A stretch of DNA of 21,567 nucleotides from Ophiostoma sp. CBS 140.51 (GCA_029298735.1 JANSLP010000456.1:1-21567); one strand, 5' to 3'; positions 8,796-18,272 are shown, counted from the first letter of the stretch. The notes: generated from the letters alone by a model not told the origin. Made by a program: numbers and translations.

Positions 8796-11700
8796 TTAGG
8801 CGCCATCGTCGTAACTGTCGTCACTGCTGTTTGTCCGTACACGCGCCCGCTTGGATGAGCCTTGCAAATTTTCGGGGCGCAGTGGCGGAAGAGATGAGCC
8901 GACGGATCTCGGCGAAGAGTCGACTGGAGCAGTTTGCATTTGTCGGAGGCGAATGCTTCGTCTCGGTCTCAGGGGAGGCAGAGGCGACGAGCTGGCAGCC
9001 GGCCTAGCTGATGGCGAGCCTGCAAGGGGCCACATAGGAGGCGGCGCGACGGGCGATTGGCCTGGCGAGTTCAACGACCCTTGTTGGCGGGCTTGCGGTG
9101 TATGAATAGGACTTGACCGAGCAACAACGGGGGACTTAGGTATGGGAACCCTGCTTGGGGAGATGGGCGTAACTATCCGCCGAGCAGGCTGAACTGACCA
9201 GAGACTGGACCGCAGAGCCAGAGGGGTGTCAAATTGCACGGAATGCGGCTGGCTTGCTTCAGGAGTTGACGGGCGCTGGACGCTCTTCAGTGTGCCTGGT
9301 TGGCTGGAGTCTGGCAGGGGAGTACCGAGTTGAACAATGGGCTCAGCGTACGGCGGACCGAGCAAAGCGTCTGGCGAACTTGAAGATACGCCGGCGGCAA
9401 CGTAGTCGCTTTGACCCTCGGGAAAAAGATTCAGTGACTCCCGGGAGTCTGGTATCTCCCAGAGCCCTCCAGCCGACTCCTGGGAGTCTGGTATGTCCCA
9501 GATCCCTCCAGTCGACTCCTGGGAGTCTGGTATCTCCCGAAGGCGCGCTGCGATTGTCGCGGCATTCAAGGGAGCCAGTGTGTTCTCGATGTCGGCGCCA
9601 ACGTCACTGGGGCCGGTGTCGGGGCCCTCGCCTCTGTCGTTGTTGTTGCCAACAAAGGACGTATTGGCGCCCTTGCTACTCTCGCCGACTTTGGTCAACC
9701 ACCCGGCCGATTTCAGCGCCATCTCGCGGCTCTCCCACAAAACAGAAAGCGGTATGTCTGGCTCCGATCCTGGCTCCGATCCTGGCTCAGAGTCGTCGAC
9801 AGGTGGGGCAGAAGTGAAGGAGGCATCGACTTCTTTCCCTTTCCCCTTTCCCATTCTCCTTAACTCAGTATCTTCATTGCCCTTCTGATGTGGCGAGAAC
9901 TGCTCGGCAAAATCCTCATTGTCGGAGGAGGGCTGGTCTTCATCCAGGAACGGGCTATATTGGCTCTCCCAGTCTGATTGAGCTTCAAAGTCGTCGGAGT
10001 CGACGTCAGAAAGGACAGTTTCGTCATCATCGGCACCGCGGTTGTTGCCCAGTTTGTGAAATTGTCGTCCTGATGTCGGATCGGTTGCATCGTCAAAATT
10101 GTCTCGGAGGTGTTCGGGAACCTACAAATTGTGTTAAATCGGAGACGCGCGTCGCCCAGTGGCTATTTACAAAAGCAAAAACAAAAAAAAAGAGCGGGCA
10201 GGGGGAAAACTTGAAACTCACAGCAGATAGCGTGATGGATGGATTGAAAACAGAGAGTGGTAGTGAGACGTCCCGAATGAGTTGGACTAACACTTGGTAC
10301 TTGTTTCCGTCGAAATTGGACTTGAGAAAGTTGGTCGTGCGAGACTCAACAATCATGTTGTTGAGCTTGTCGTTGCGATCTGTCATGGATAGAGGCTCGG
10401 CAGGCCAGCCTGAGTGCATCGCACTGCCATGCAGGCGATGAGCAATGGCGAAAGACATAGGGTTGTGTCTATGAATTGTCAATGGCAATGCAAGCAATTC
10501 CCGATACTTTGTTCGCCATCCCAGCTTCTGCTCCGCGCTCCAGACTTTGTCGACCAGGTCGCCACTTTGGCGGAGGCAACGGCTGAAAATACATTCCAGA
10601 AACAATGTCGTGCGGTTGTCGACAGTGGGATGCAATCCGTTGCAGTTTTTCGTCATATAGTCAAGATGGTAGCGCATCAGGTACCAACACAATCCCCAAT
10701 TCCACTCCGTTGGCGCGTCGTCGGTGAACATCGGACATCCGTCAACACCACGCTGCAGCAAAACATCAAACTCCGTCTCGAGCTCACGGACAATACCCTG
10801 AATGCGGGTGACGGTTGACTCCATGCTTGGCGTGTAGTGAGGCCTGAATCCATCAAAGATCCAAGGGCCGTGCTCAGGCCGAAGCTTGCAACCGAGCCAC
10901 TCCTCTTTGTCAAGCTGCAGCCGGCGTTGCAACTCGGCAATCTTGTCTGCATCTGCACCGGCATCGTTTGCCTGTGCCTTTCTGATATCAAACTGCAGTT
11001 GGGATTTGATCCTCAGCTTCTGCACGATTGCAGCATTGTTGATAATGTCCGCTCTGGCCTTGTCCAGCCCTTCAGCTGAAAGCGAGTTGTCATGGAAAGC
11101 GTCAACGCTGTGGACAAACTCCTTCACAAAATGGAGCCAGCCGGGGACAAAGCCGCTCTTTGCGTAATTGAAGGGTAGAGTTGTGAGCACGACGTTGTCT
11201 GGTGTGTGCTTCAACAGTAAACACTGGCCATCGGCAATGTGGAGAGCGTATGGGAAAATGGCGTCACCAGACAAACTCTCAACTGTTAAGTTTCGACCTT
11301 TGTTGGAATGAGGCAAATGTGTTAGAGCACCACCCCTATAGAAATCTGGGAAGCTGCTCCCATGGATGTATTTGCCAAGCTGGGTCTTCAGGCACTTTTT
11401 CATCTCCGCAATCAGCTGTGGCAGTTGAGCTTTCGCACAGCCTTCTTTGACAGCATAGTTTCCGATTCGAAGGACAACACGGTCAAGCTGCCGCCAGACC
11501 AAACTCGAGTTTGACCCATCTCTGTGGACACAGTTTGGACAGACTCGGAAGCCTTTCGTCCCTGGGCGAAGATTGACACACAAAGTCGCGTAGCCACAAT
11601 GGCCACAGTGGTGCAGAACGGTAGCATGTTCGTCGTCGTCGCAATGGCAGATGTTTGTAGACGGGATGCCGTCCATGATGGCTTGCCGGACAGAGAAGGC

Positions 11701-13155
11701 TCGGCGAGTGGCAGCGAGCCAGGCCTGCTTGACGTCGCCTGTGTCAAGGAAGCTTTCCATCAGCACGTCCGTCACTGGGACCAACCAGGATTTGTCAAGC
11801 GTGGGGATGGTGATTGGTGGCAGCGCTCCGCTTTCAATGTCCCGTACAACGGCTTTGGAGGGGTGAACAGATGAAGATGTTGAATTGAGAAAGCAGTGAG
11901 ACCAATAAAGCGCGGATCCTCTGTAAACTGGAGCCACCCGTGCAGTAATGTATGCCCCCCAGAGGTGGCAGAAGACGCGTGCGACAGTCGGTACTGCTGA
12001 TGGGTGGTAAACAGATCCTTGTAATTTGACAGTCAAACAACGAAGCAGCTGTTCGGCTTTGTGAAGGCTGGAATCGCGATCGTCGATGTCGTCGGGGATG
12101 CCTGTCTCGTGGACGAGCTTGCCGTCGGGCCCGGTCGACACACCAATTGGCAGAATGTGTTGCTGGAATATGTTCTGAAAGCGTGCCCATGTGGGGATAT
12201 CCGCAGAACAATGCCGGACTTGGTCGCTGGAGAGTCGGTGAGAAGTTGAAAAAGTCTCAAAGTTGGCAGGATTTTTGAACTGGATAGGAGCACGCATGGC
12301 AGGAGGTCCCTTTTTGAAAATCCTGTGTCTGGGGCTGATAAACTAGATCAGCCCCCCGAGTTTTCTGATGGAGATCCGGAGCAGCTCGAGAGCGACAGTT
12401 CGTTGGCCGTGTGCTTGGGTTTTCTTGGGAACAATCTCGTCGAGTGGCCCGGGCCAACGGTTGACCAATGTAATCAACATCTCACCGACTGCATCGGCCC
12501 TTTCCCGGGAGAGCGGCGAGACGTCGTCGAAAAGTAAATCTTCCGGGTAGTCTGTGAGATAATGGAGGCTGTTGCTACTGTCTTTTCCTCCAAAGACCCA
12601 GTACTCCTTCGCACGTTTACGTTTTGAGTCCGGGGTCGTGACACGAATATCGAGCTGCAACGGGTGTTAACATCGTACGTCGTACTTTCCTGCACCTTGC
12701 GAAAGCATACGAAGCAAACAAGCGACCAGCGGATGGAAACTGGCGGAAATGAGCAAGAGTAGGGTGAGAGAACAACTTACAGTCAAGGAACGCACGGGCT
12801 CTTCAAGTAGCTCGTCCTCAACGGTGCGGATTTTGTCCAGGGCAGACTCAGGCAAAAACGCTTCTTTGACCAGCGTCACATTCGGAACGTCGTCCCGAAA
12901 TTTCACCGCGTCTATCCTTGCCTTGGCGTACTCAAATCGGCGTTGCGCCACTGGCTCAAGATTGTCGCCCTCTGCATTCTTGCCCTGGAGTTGTCGGAAT
13001 GGCTCGTCGTCTTTCCAGGAGCTCGACGGGCACGTTTTTGAGCTGGGGCTTCTCTGGGCCGCAGCCGGGAAGAAAGTGATTCTGCCGCGCCTTGTATCTG
13101 GTTTGACCGGCTGGACTCCTGGGTACAGGGGCTTCCTTCCAGCCGCCGGCGACAT
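8796..13155 (-). CDS. Large unrecognised protein of the insert, Cys/His-rich, with one in-frame TAG
   Basis: Three exons on the minus strand, 13155-12781, 12654-10222 and 10121-8796, are joined by phase-0 introns of 126 bp (GTAAGT...GCAG) and 100 bp (GTGAGT...GTAG). They give 1378 codons including the stop. I do not recognise the family. Visible parts are a basic, Pro/Ser-rich N terminus; a core with the cluster CHC-x11-CGHC-x5-C-x12-CPNC at residues 461-500, which looks like a zinc-binding module; a helical, probably coiled-coil stretch at about 650-715 (DKARADIINN...QRRLQLDKEEW); and an acidic, Ser/Pro-rich, apparently disordered tail from about 940 with three 13-residue IPDSQES repeats and SEPG repeats. 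Codon 229 is TAG (12345-12343), with the frame open on both sides. It could be a nonsense mutation, a read-through stop, or the border of a separate 1133-residue protein starting at ATG 12297. No signal peptide or membrane helix is seen. It may be the mobilising or DNA-binding protein of the insert, but that is conjecture. Confidence 0.68.
9436..9546 (-). repeat. 39-bp coding minisatellite, three copies
   Basis: Units begin at 9436, 9475 and 9514 (GACTCC[CT]GGGAGTCTGGTAT) with exact 39-bp spacing. They keep the reading frame of the large gene and encode IPDSQES/IPDSRES units of 13 residues. Confidence 0.85.
9757..9795 (-). repeat. 12-bp coding repeat (SEPG units)
   Basis: CTGGCTCCGATC-like units repeat about three times and encode SEPGSEPGSEP in the acidic tail of the large gene. 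Confidence 0.7.
12331..12355 (-). other. Hairpin with the in-frame TAG in its loop
   Basis: GGGGCTGAT (12331-12339) and ATCAGCCCC (12347-12355) are perfect 9-bp inverted arms around a 7-nt loop. The loop contains the minus-strand TAG that interrupts the large reading frame. Such a GC-rich stem could act in the mRNA, or it may be the cause or scar of a local rearrangement. Confidence 0.7.
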
Positions 13156-13976
13156 AATGTGGCGTCAGCCGCTCTCGGCCGGATGCTTTTGGGTTATGCT
13201 GGTGTCGACAATGGGAGTTGTTGAGAGGGGTGGTTGCGGAATGAAGACGGTCGATCGTGGGATCAAAAAAGGGCGAGATTCGACAGTGACTGGGAGAGAT
13301 GCGTTCGGTAGAGAGATTGACGGAAATAATGAGGTGGGGAGATGGGCAGGTATGAGAAAGGTGTGCGGGACCGTGATGTTGCTCGTCAACAATAGGAGAA
13401 CAGAAGAAGGCGCTGCAAAATAAAAAAGAAGTCGTCGTGTCAGATTGCGGGGTGCAGAAAAGATCGAGACTGCCCATTTTGTGTGCAAAACAGACAAGGG
13501 ACAATAGCGGGCCAGAACCAGTCCCCCGCTTTGGCCTTGGTGGGGCGGTTGCGGCGCAACGCCGATGGTACACCGTCCCAGTGTGTTTATCCGCATGTAC
13601 CGCATATGCCACACAATTCTTCAATTTCCGCTATTTTAACAACTACCGACTGCTCCACCCTGTGAGCCCCAAGGAGCGTACACCACCCCTGCTCTAGTGA
13701 CTGCTAGACAAGCCCTAAAGCATTCCCTGCAGGCACCCAGCTGGCACTAACCAGCCTGGAACGGCAGATCATCGAAGACCACCCCACCCGCAGTAGAAGA
13801 TGAACCAAAGTCTCCCCACCTTCACGCCCGCCCTTGCATTTAGCGGCATCCTTTCCACTCCCCCCACGTCTCAGCGAAAACAAAAACAGAACCAAGCAAC
13901 GATCGATACATGCGTCGTACTCAGTACACCCGGACACCCAACAACAAATCGGCTTGATGCTGCCACCCAGCAAGAA
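13156..13976. promoter_or_regulatory. Divergent promoter region between the two insert genes
   Basis: About 820 bp separate the start codons of the large minus-strand gene and the small plus-strand gene, so both must be driven from here. Overlapping open stretches on both strands within it have no splice sites, motifs or repeats that support a third gene. No clear TATA box was seen. Confidence 0.5.
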
Positions 13977-14916
13977 ATGGACTCAAGCGTGTTCAACCCC
14001 GACAATCCCGGCCTCGACGAGGTAGACGACACCATCGAGATGAACGTGGATGACGATCCCGTTCCGATTCCAACATCGACGGTTGGTGCCGACGGCCAAG
14101 GTGTGGCGTGCATTGGCGTGCATTGTGGTCGTCAACATTGCGGGTCCCATGTCTGACAGAATGCCAGTGGAACTGGAAAGCGTGTATTACCACGCTGGTG
14201 ACCTTTTCGAAGCGAAGATGTACCAAGGTGACGTGACGGCTTTCCCCCTTTCTCCACAGACACGAACGCAACTAACGACTTCGTTCCGCTTTCTAGATGC
14301 GAACAAACTATGCGCGTGGATTCTGCAACAACCCGGCGTGCACGACTACTATCGAGCTGGGGCCCACATGATTCTTGCCTACTCTCCCGATGACTTCGTG
14401 TTCCATGCCACGCAAGCACTTCGCACCTACAGACGCATGCCCGCCAAAACCGACGCTATGAGAAAACTTCTGGACAATTGCACCAGCAAAGCCACAGTTG
14501 CCCTCAAAGAAGCACTGGCATACGAGGCAGAGTTGGCGTCCAACCCTGCTGTCAGCATGCAGCAGAAGGAGAAGGAATACGATGAGTTCGTGCAAGCATT
14601 GGAGGACGGCTGGGACACTGGTCACGACGAAAACATGCCTTGCGATGACAGCGAGGACGAGGAGGAGGAAGCGGAGGAAGCGGAGGAGGACATGTTGACA
14701 AGTGGATGCCGCGAGGATGCCGAGCACGAAAACAAGGAGGGCGGGGAAACGGGAGGCATGGCCGCGGAAAAGAGCATCTCTACTCGCGTCGCGCCGGTCC
14801 TCGTGGGGGACACAATCACCCCGGCCAATTCCCAGGAGAGCGGCTCGCAGTGTTCCCAGCGTGGCCCCCAGTATGGCTGGCAATTACGTGACGACTCGCC
14901 GGCGGACTCGCAGTAG
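13977..14916 (+). CDS. Acidic unrecognised protein, second gene of the insert
   Basis: Exon 1 (13977-14100) splices to exon 2 (14168-14916) across a 67-bp intron (GTGTGG donor, GTCTGAC branch-like string, GCCAG acceptor), giving 290 residues. A second in-phase intron at 14228-14296 (GTGACG...CTAAC...TTTCTAG) is plausible and would shorten the product to 267 residues. An in-frame ATG at 13800 would add 59 residues; I chose 13977 for its better start context (GAAATGG). I do not recognise the family. The N terminus is acidic (EVDDTIEMNVDDD). The middle is globular, with DANKLCAWILQQPGVHDYYRAGAHMILAYSPDDFVFHATQAL. An Asp/Glu run follows (DDSEDEEEEAEEAEEDM), then a Ser/Gln-rich tail (SQESGSQCSQ). 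The S-Q-E-S wording recurs in the tail of the large gene, hinting that the two proteins share a phosphorylation or binding style. It is divergent from that gene. Confidence 0.6.
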
Positions 14917-15124
14917 AGTCAAAGGGCTACAGGTGCATCCGCTTTCCATGCGGTTTTTGAGCCACTGCCTTTACCAATGTTTAGAGTATTTCTTCATGGC
15001 CCCCCCTCTTACCCACGGTAGAAATAATACAATCAAACACCAAAATTAAAAGCAGGTGCCATCTACCCAACCGGCGGAGTGACGTCATGGAGACAGTGAG
15101 CAGAGGCTGCACCAAAGATCACTC

Positions 15125-15172
15125 GAATCCTCGACTGAATCCTCGACTGAATCCTCGACTGAATCCTCAACT
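15125..15172 (+). repeat. 12-bp tandem array, four copies
   Basis: GAATCCTCGACT is present three times in a row, followed by GAATCCTCAACT, then decays into GCATCC. It lies 50-95 bp inside the right end of the insert. Confidence 0.9.
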
Positions 15173-15193
15173 GCATCCACTGTCATTTAGTGG
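15161..15193 (+). repeat. 33-bp dispersed repeat, copy 1 (insert right end)
   Basis: This copy matches 17881-17913 at 31 of 33 positions; both differences are A here against G there. Its 3' part is a small hairpin, CCACT-GTCATTT-AGTGG. Confidence 0.88.
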
Positions 15194-15196
15194 CTC

Positions 15197-15220
15197 GATG
15201 GACCACGCTACTACATTCTT
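15197..15220 (+). repeat. Subterminal direct repeat, right copy
   Basis: GATGGACCACGC followed by TACTACATTCTT forms the last 24 bp of the insert and resembles 7717-7738 in the same orientation. Confidence 0.5.
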
Positions 15221-15237
15221 TAAAGAATGTAGTAGCG
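15206..15237. repeat. 32-bp perfect palindrome at the insert/host junction
   Basis: CGCTACTACATTCTTT (15206-15221) is followed directly by its exact reverse complement (15222-15237) with no spacer. The right half is transporter coding sequence (RYYIL on the minus strand); the left half lies in the insert. The transporter's premature TAA (15222-15220) sits at its centre. Confidence 0.95.
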
Positions 15238-16801
15238 CCAGCCAATGTTCTCCAGGGCAATGGGCGTTACCTGGCTGACGAAAGTGGAAAAGGCAAATGA
15301 GGTCATGGTGCAGACAGCCACTGACTTGGAGCGAGAAGAGTTGGAAAAAATCTCACTGGGATAGACCCAGCTGATGGTACCGGCAGTCGAGGCATAGGTG
15401 AAGCTGAAGACCCAAGTGACGACGGTGAAGCCCCAGTGGGCCGAGTTGTTGAGCTGGTCGGCGGGGTACTTGACGAGGAGAATGGCGCCAATGATAAACG
15501 TGATGGACATGACGATGGAGCCAATAATCAGGGGCCAGCGGCGACCTAGACGGTCGACGAGCAACATGCAGCTGATCTCACCGACAAGGGCGATAATGCT
15601 GGAGATACTGTTGATGAGCAGTGAGCGCGATGTACTGAAGCCCATCAGGTCGTAAATTTCCGGCAGGAAGTAGGAAATGGCGCTACCACCTGTAAGCTGA
15701 GTAGCTGCCTGGATGGTGATACCAATAGTAAGACGACGGCGATTCGACGCGCTTCCAACCATTTCCTTCCAAGGGTTTCCAATGCTGCGCGCGGCGTCCA
15801 TGTGTTCGCGGATTTCGGCAATCTGGCCCAGAACGAGAGGATTGGTGATGTCTCCGTGGGCATGCAGGTTCGCCAACGTCTGAAGAGCATCTTCCTGGCG
15901 GTCCTTTTGCATCACTGTGATGGGAAAGTTAGATGAGTTCAAAGAGGGAAGATTTGCGATGTATGGTCCAGAGCGATATTGGAAAGGACGAAAAAGGAAA
16001 AAGCAAAAGTGGAAAGACCGATGCTCGACGGAACAAAAACAGAAATAGCAAAATGAAAAGATAAAAAAGGAAGCAACGCAAGAACAAAACTCACGATAGC
16101 GTGGTGACTCGGGGAACATGTAAATAAAGCAGCCCAGCACCGCTGCCGGCGCGATCTGAAGAGCCAGAGGGAGACGGAAACGGACCTCACCGGTGAGGTG
16201 AACCTGGATGAGTTAGATAAAGTAAATAAATTGTTTGCAAACTCGTGATGTAGTGAGTACTTACGTAACAGCCATATCCAACCCATGAAGAGATTCTTTC
16301 ACCGTTAGCAATCGAAATAAAGCATCAGGGGTGTTAGGTACAAACTTACAGGCCGCCCAGCCCCAAAAAGAGTTGTTGCAAAGCCGTCAGATAACCGCGA
16401 ACGGATGGGTGAGCAATCTCAGCTTGATACAGAGGCACTATCATGCAGTAGATGCCAATACCACCGCCCGTCACGAAACGGCCACCCATCAGGAAACCAT
16501 TGTTCTGGCTGCCAGCTTGCAGAGCAGCACCAAAGCAGAAGAGGATGGTGGCTGCGAGGATGGTGCCACGACGGCCAATGGCATCGGCAAGCCAACTGGC
16601 AAAAAAGGCACCGCAGAACGCGCCGACGGACAAGAGCGACGTGATCAGGCCTTGCTCGTTTGACGAGGGACTGAAGCCCTTGACACCCTGCAGGGCAGGG
16701 AGAATCTCTGCTATGACACCGAGATCATAGCCGAAGGTGAAGGAACCCACGGCGGCAAAGCAGCCAATGAGCCACTGGTAGAGCTTGGGATTCATCGGCA
16801 T
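15220..16801 (-). pseudogene. Sugar transporter (MFS sugar porter), 3'-truncated by insertion
   Basis: Four exons on the minus strand (16801-16350, 16295-16265, 16203-16095, 15914-15220), with introns of 54, 61 and 180 bp, give 428 residues before a premature TAA. Sugar-porter signatures are in order: FGYDLGVI in helix 1, ADAIGRRGTI (GRR at 76-78) between helices 2 and 3, PESPRY (192-197) after helix 6, and DRLGRRWPLI between helices 8 and 9. STAGTISWVYPSEIF comes before helix 11. The reading ends after NIGWRYYIL, just before the last helix, where the family normally continues into FVVCN-like residues and the PET-x-G motif. Those are found at 7458-7685. The plasma-membrane permease would import a hexose, pentose or related sugar by proton symport. 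It faces the GH51 gene, which suggests arabinose or arabino-oligomer use. Losing helix 12 most likely abolishes function. Starts at 16822 or 16795 are alternatives. Confidence 0.85.
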
Positions 16802-17761
16802 TGTGAATGTCAGTAGACGCACTCGGCGATGGGCGCTGGTATGGGAGGTTAGGTGTCGAAGTTTCGGTAGACAGTTGTCGAGTTATCGATAATGGTTGAA
16901 AAGCACGACACAAAATCCGGGAATCGGCCTCCTAGATATAGATTTGCAAAGTCGACTGGCCAGGGACGTCAAGGATCGGCGTCGAGTCAAATAAACGTGG
17001 TTCGAGTAGTCTGACGGGTAGAAAGTGCCATGGGAAACGAAGAACCGAAAACGGGAGAAGCAGAAAAGAGAAAGTGAGGCGAGGCAAGGCGAGCCGCAAG
17101 AACGGAGAGGAAAGAGTCAAAGGACAGGCCAGGAAAGTGCGAACCACAGCCTCGGGATCAACCGATGTTCCCCGTGGGTGAATGGGGAAAGAAGAAAGTG
17201 AGGAAAGTGCGAGTGTGCAGCATGCGGTCTAGACAAAGGATTTGGTCCACCCACAAAGTGCAGAGACCACACTCTGAGCACGCGTGACAGTCTGAGACCC
17301 CTTCTTCTGGCCCTCTTTTGATTTTCGATTTTGTTTCCTTATTTTCTGCGTCTCCTCGTTTAGTGTCCAATTCTGGTCGCGATCAGCCGCGACGGTTTTC
17401 TGGCTTTTCTGGGGATGCTGACGGCCGGGGAATGGCGCATCCTTTTTGTTGCGGGGGATGACAGGAGACAGACATGGAATACGGGCGTCGAGTCGGTCGT
17501 TTCTCACAAGTCGTTGAATCGTTCACAGTCGTTTAAAGTTGCCCGCAGACAAGGCACAGAATTATTAGACGGGGAATAGGGCCAAAAAGAAAAGGAAAAA
17601 CACCGCCGGAGGACAGCGAAAAAGTTTGCCGTTGAGAAGACCTTGCCCTGAAGTGGCTAGACGTTCGCAAGGGACAGGGAAACCGGGAAGACCAAGGTGG
17701 GGTTTGTCGATGCTTGGTTCGCTGGATGGCGTCGGATGGTGTTGAATGGGCTGCTCCCCGA

Positions 17762-17778
17762 GCACCGACGCTCCCCGA
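17762..17778 (+). repeat. 17-bp direct repeat, copy 1
   Basis: GCACCGACGCTCCCCGA is identical to 18273-18289. Both copies lie in the shared upstream region of the transporter and GH51 genes, 511 bp apart. Confidence 0.85.
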
Positions 17779-17880
17779 TGGCTGCATCAGGCCAAGTGTG
17801 TGCTAGAGGTTCGCTGAAAGAGCCAGTAGCAGCGAAAGCCGACAAAGTTCAGTGAACATGAGGAACACTGAAGACCACTG

Positions 17881-17913
17881 GAATCCTCAGCTGCATCCAC
17901 TGTCGTTTAGTGG
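17881..17913 (+). repeat. 33-bp dispersed repeat, copy 2
   Basis: This copy matches the right-end repeat of the insert (15161-15193) at 31 of 33 positions, including the CCACT...AGTGG hairpin. A further CCACTAA at about 17935-17941 pairs with the TTAGTGG at the end of this copy, making a larger inverted repeat. Confidence 0.88.
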
Positions 17914-18272
17914 GTTTGGTGGAGATTCCATTGTCCACTAACCCATCTGAGGCCATGTTGGGGAAGGACCGACGCACCCCGCATGGGGAGGTCACAGGAA
18001 GGAAAGAGACGAAAAAGTGTGATTGGAGAAGAAATGCATCGGGAAAGGGCATACTCTGTTTCCAGAGGACGATGAGACGGGGAAAATGAAGTTAAATAGA
18101 ATGGAGTCATTTCTGGGGCAGACTGAGGAAACCATTGTTCACAAATTTGCCGTGCACGAATCGGGAAGATGCCCGCGCGAAGCCATCGCCAAGCCATGGA
18201 GAAGCTACCCAAAACGACCCAAAACGACTCGTAGCTATAGCTCCTGTGCGGCCAGGGCCCTCATTTGTGTCG

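Larger units (their letters stand above)
7686..15220. mobile_element. Putative 7.5-kb two-gene insertion splitting a sugar transporter gene
   Basis: The block lies between the two halves of one minus-strand transporter gene. Both sides carry TA at the junction (7684-7685 and 15221-15222). Removing the block plus one TA would let the transporter frame run from WRYYIL directly into YVVCN. Inside are a large minus-strand gene (13155-8796), a divergent plus-strand gene (13977-14916), a repeat-rich left arm and a right arm with 12-bp tandem repeats. No DDE, tyrosine recombinase, reverse transcriptase or helicase signature was recognised, and no clear terminal inverted repeat pairs the two ends. 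Subterminal direct repeats exist (7717-7738 and 15197-15220). The insertion itself is well supported by the split gene. The exact borders and the claim that it is a transposable element are inference. Confidence 0.7.
14917..15220. other. Right arm of the insert, no gene
   Basis: About 300 bp hold the 3' end of the small gene, a 12-bp tandem array, a hairpin-forming 33-bp repeat also found at 17881, and half of the junction palindrome. No reading frame is supported. Confidence 0.6.

Noticed and set aside
9254..9817. 187-codon plus-strand frame opposite the large gene
   Set aside because: It is antisense to exon 3, and its repeats are the complement of the IPDSQES minisatellite.
12956..13624. 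Long overlapping open frames (about 150-222 codons) upstream of the large insert gene
   Set aside because: They overlap each other in different frames and cover the first exon of the large gene in a shifted frame; no recognisable domain.
14308..14883. 191-codon minus-strand frame
   Set aside because: Antisense shadow of the acidic gene; its Leu/Val-rich stretches are the complement of Asp/Glu codons.
15125..15172. CRISPR-like array
   Set aside because: Units are directly adjacent 12-mers without spacers, in a fungal genome.
7686..15220. Assignment to Tc1/mariner, hAT, Helitron or Starship elements
   Set aside because: TA flanks alone do not identify Tc1/mariner, and no DDE/D motif, RepHel helicase or DUF3435 captain was recognised. 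The size and gene layout fit none of them.
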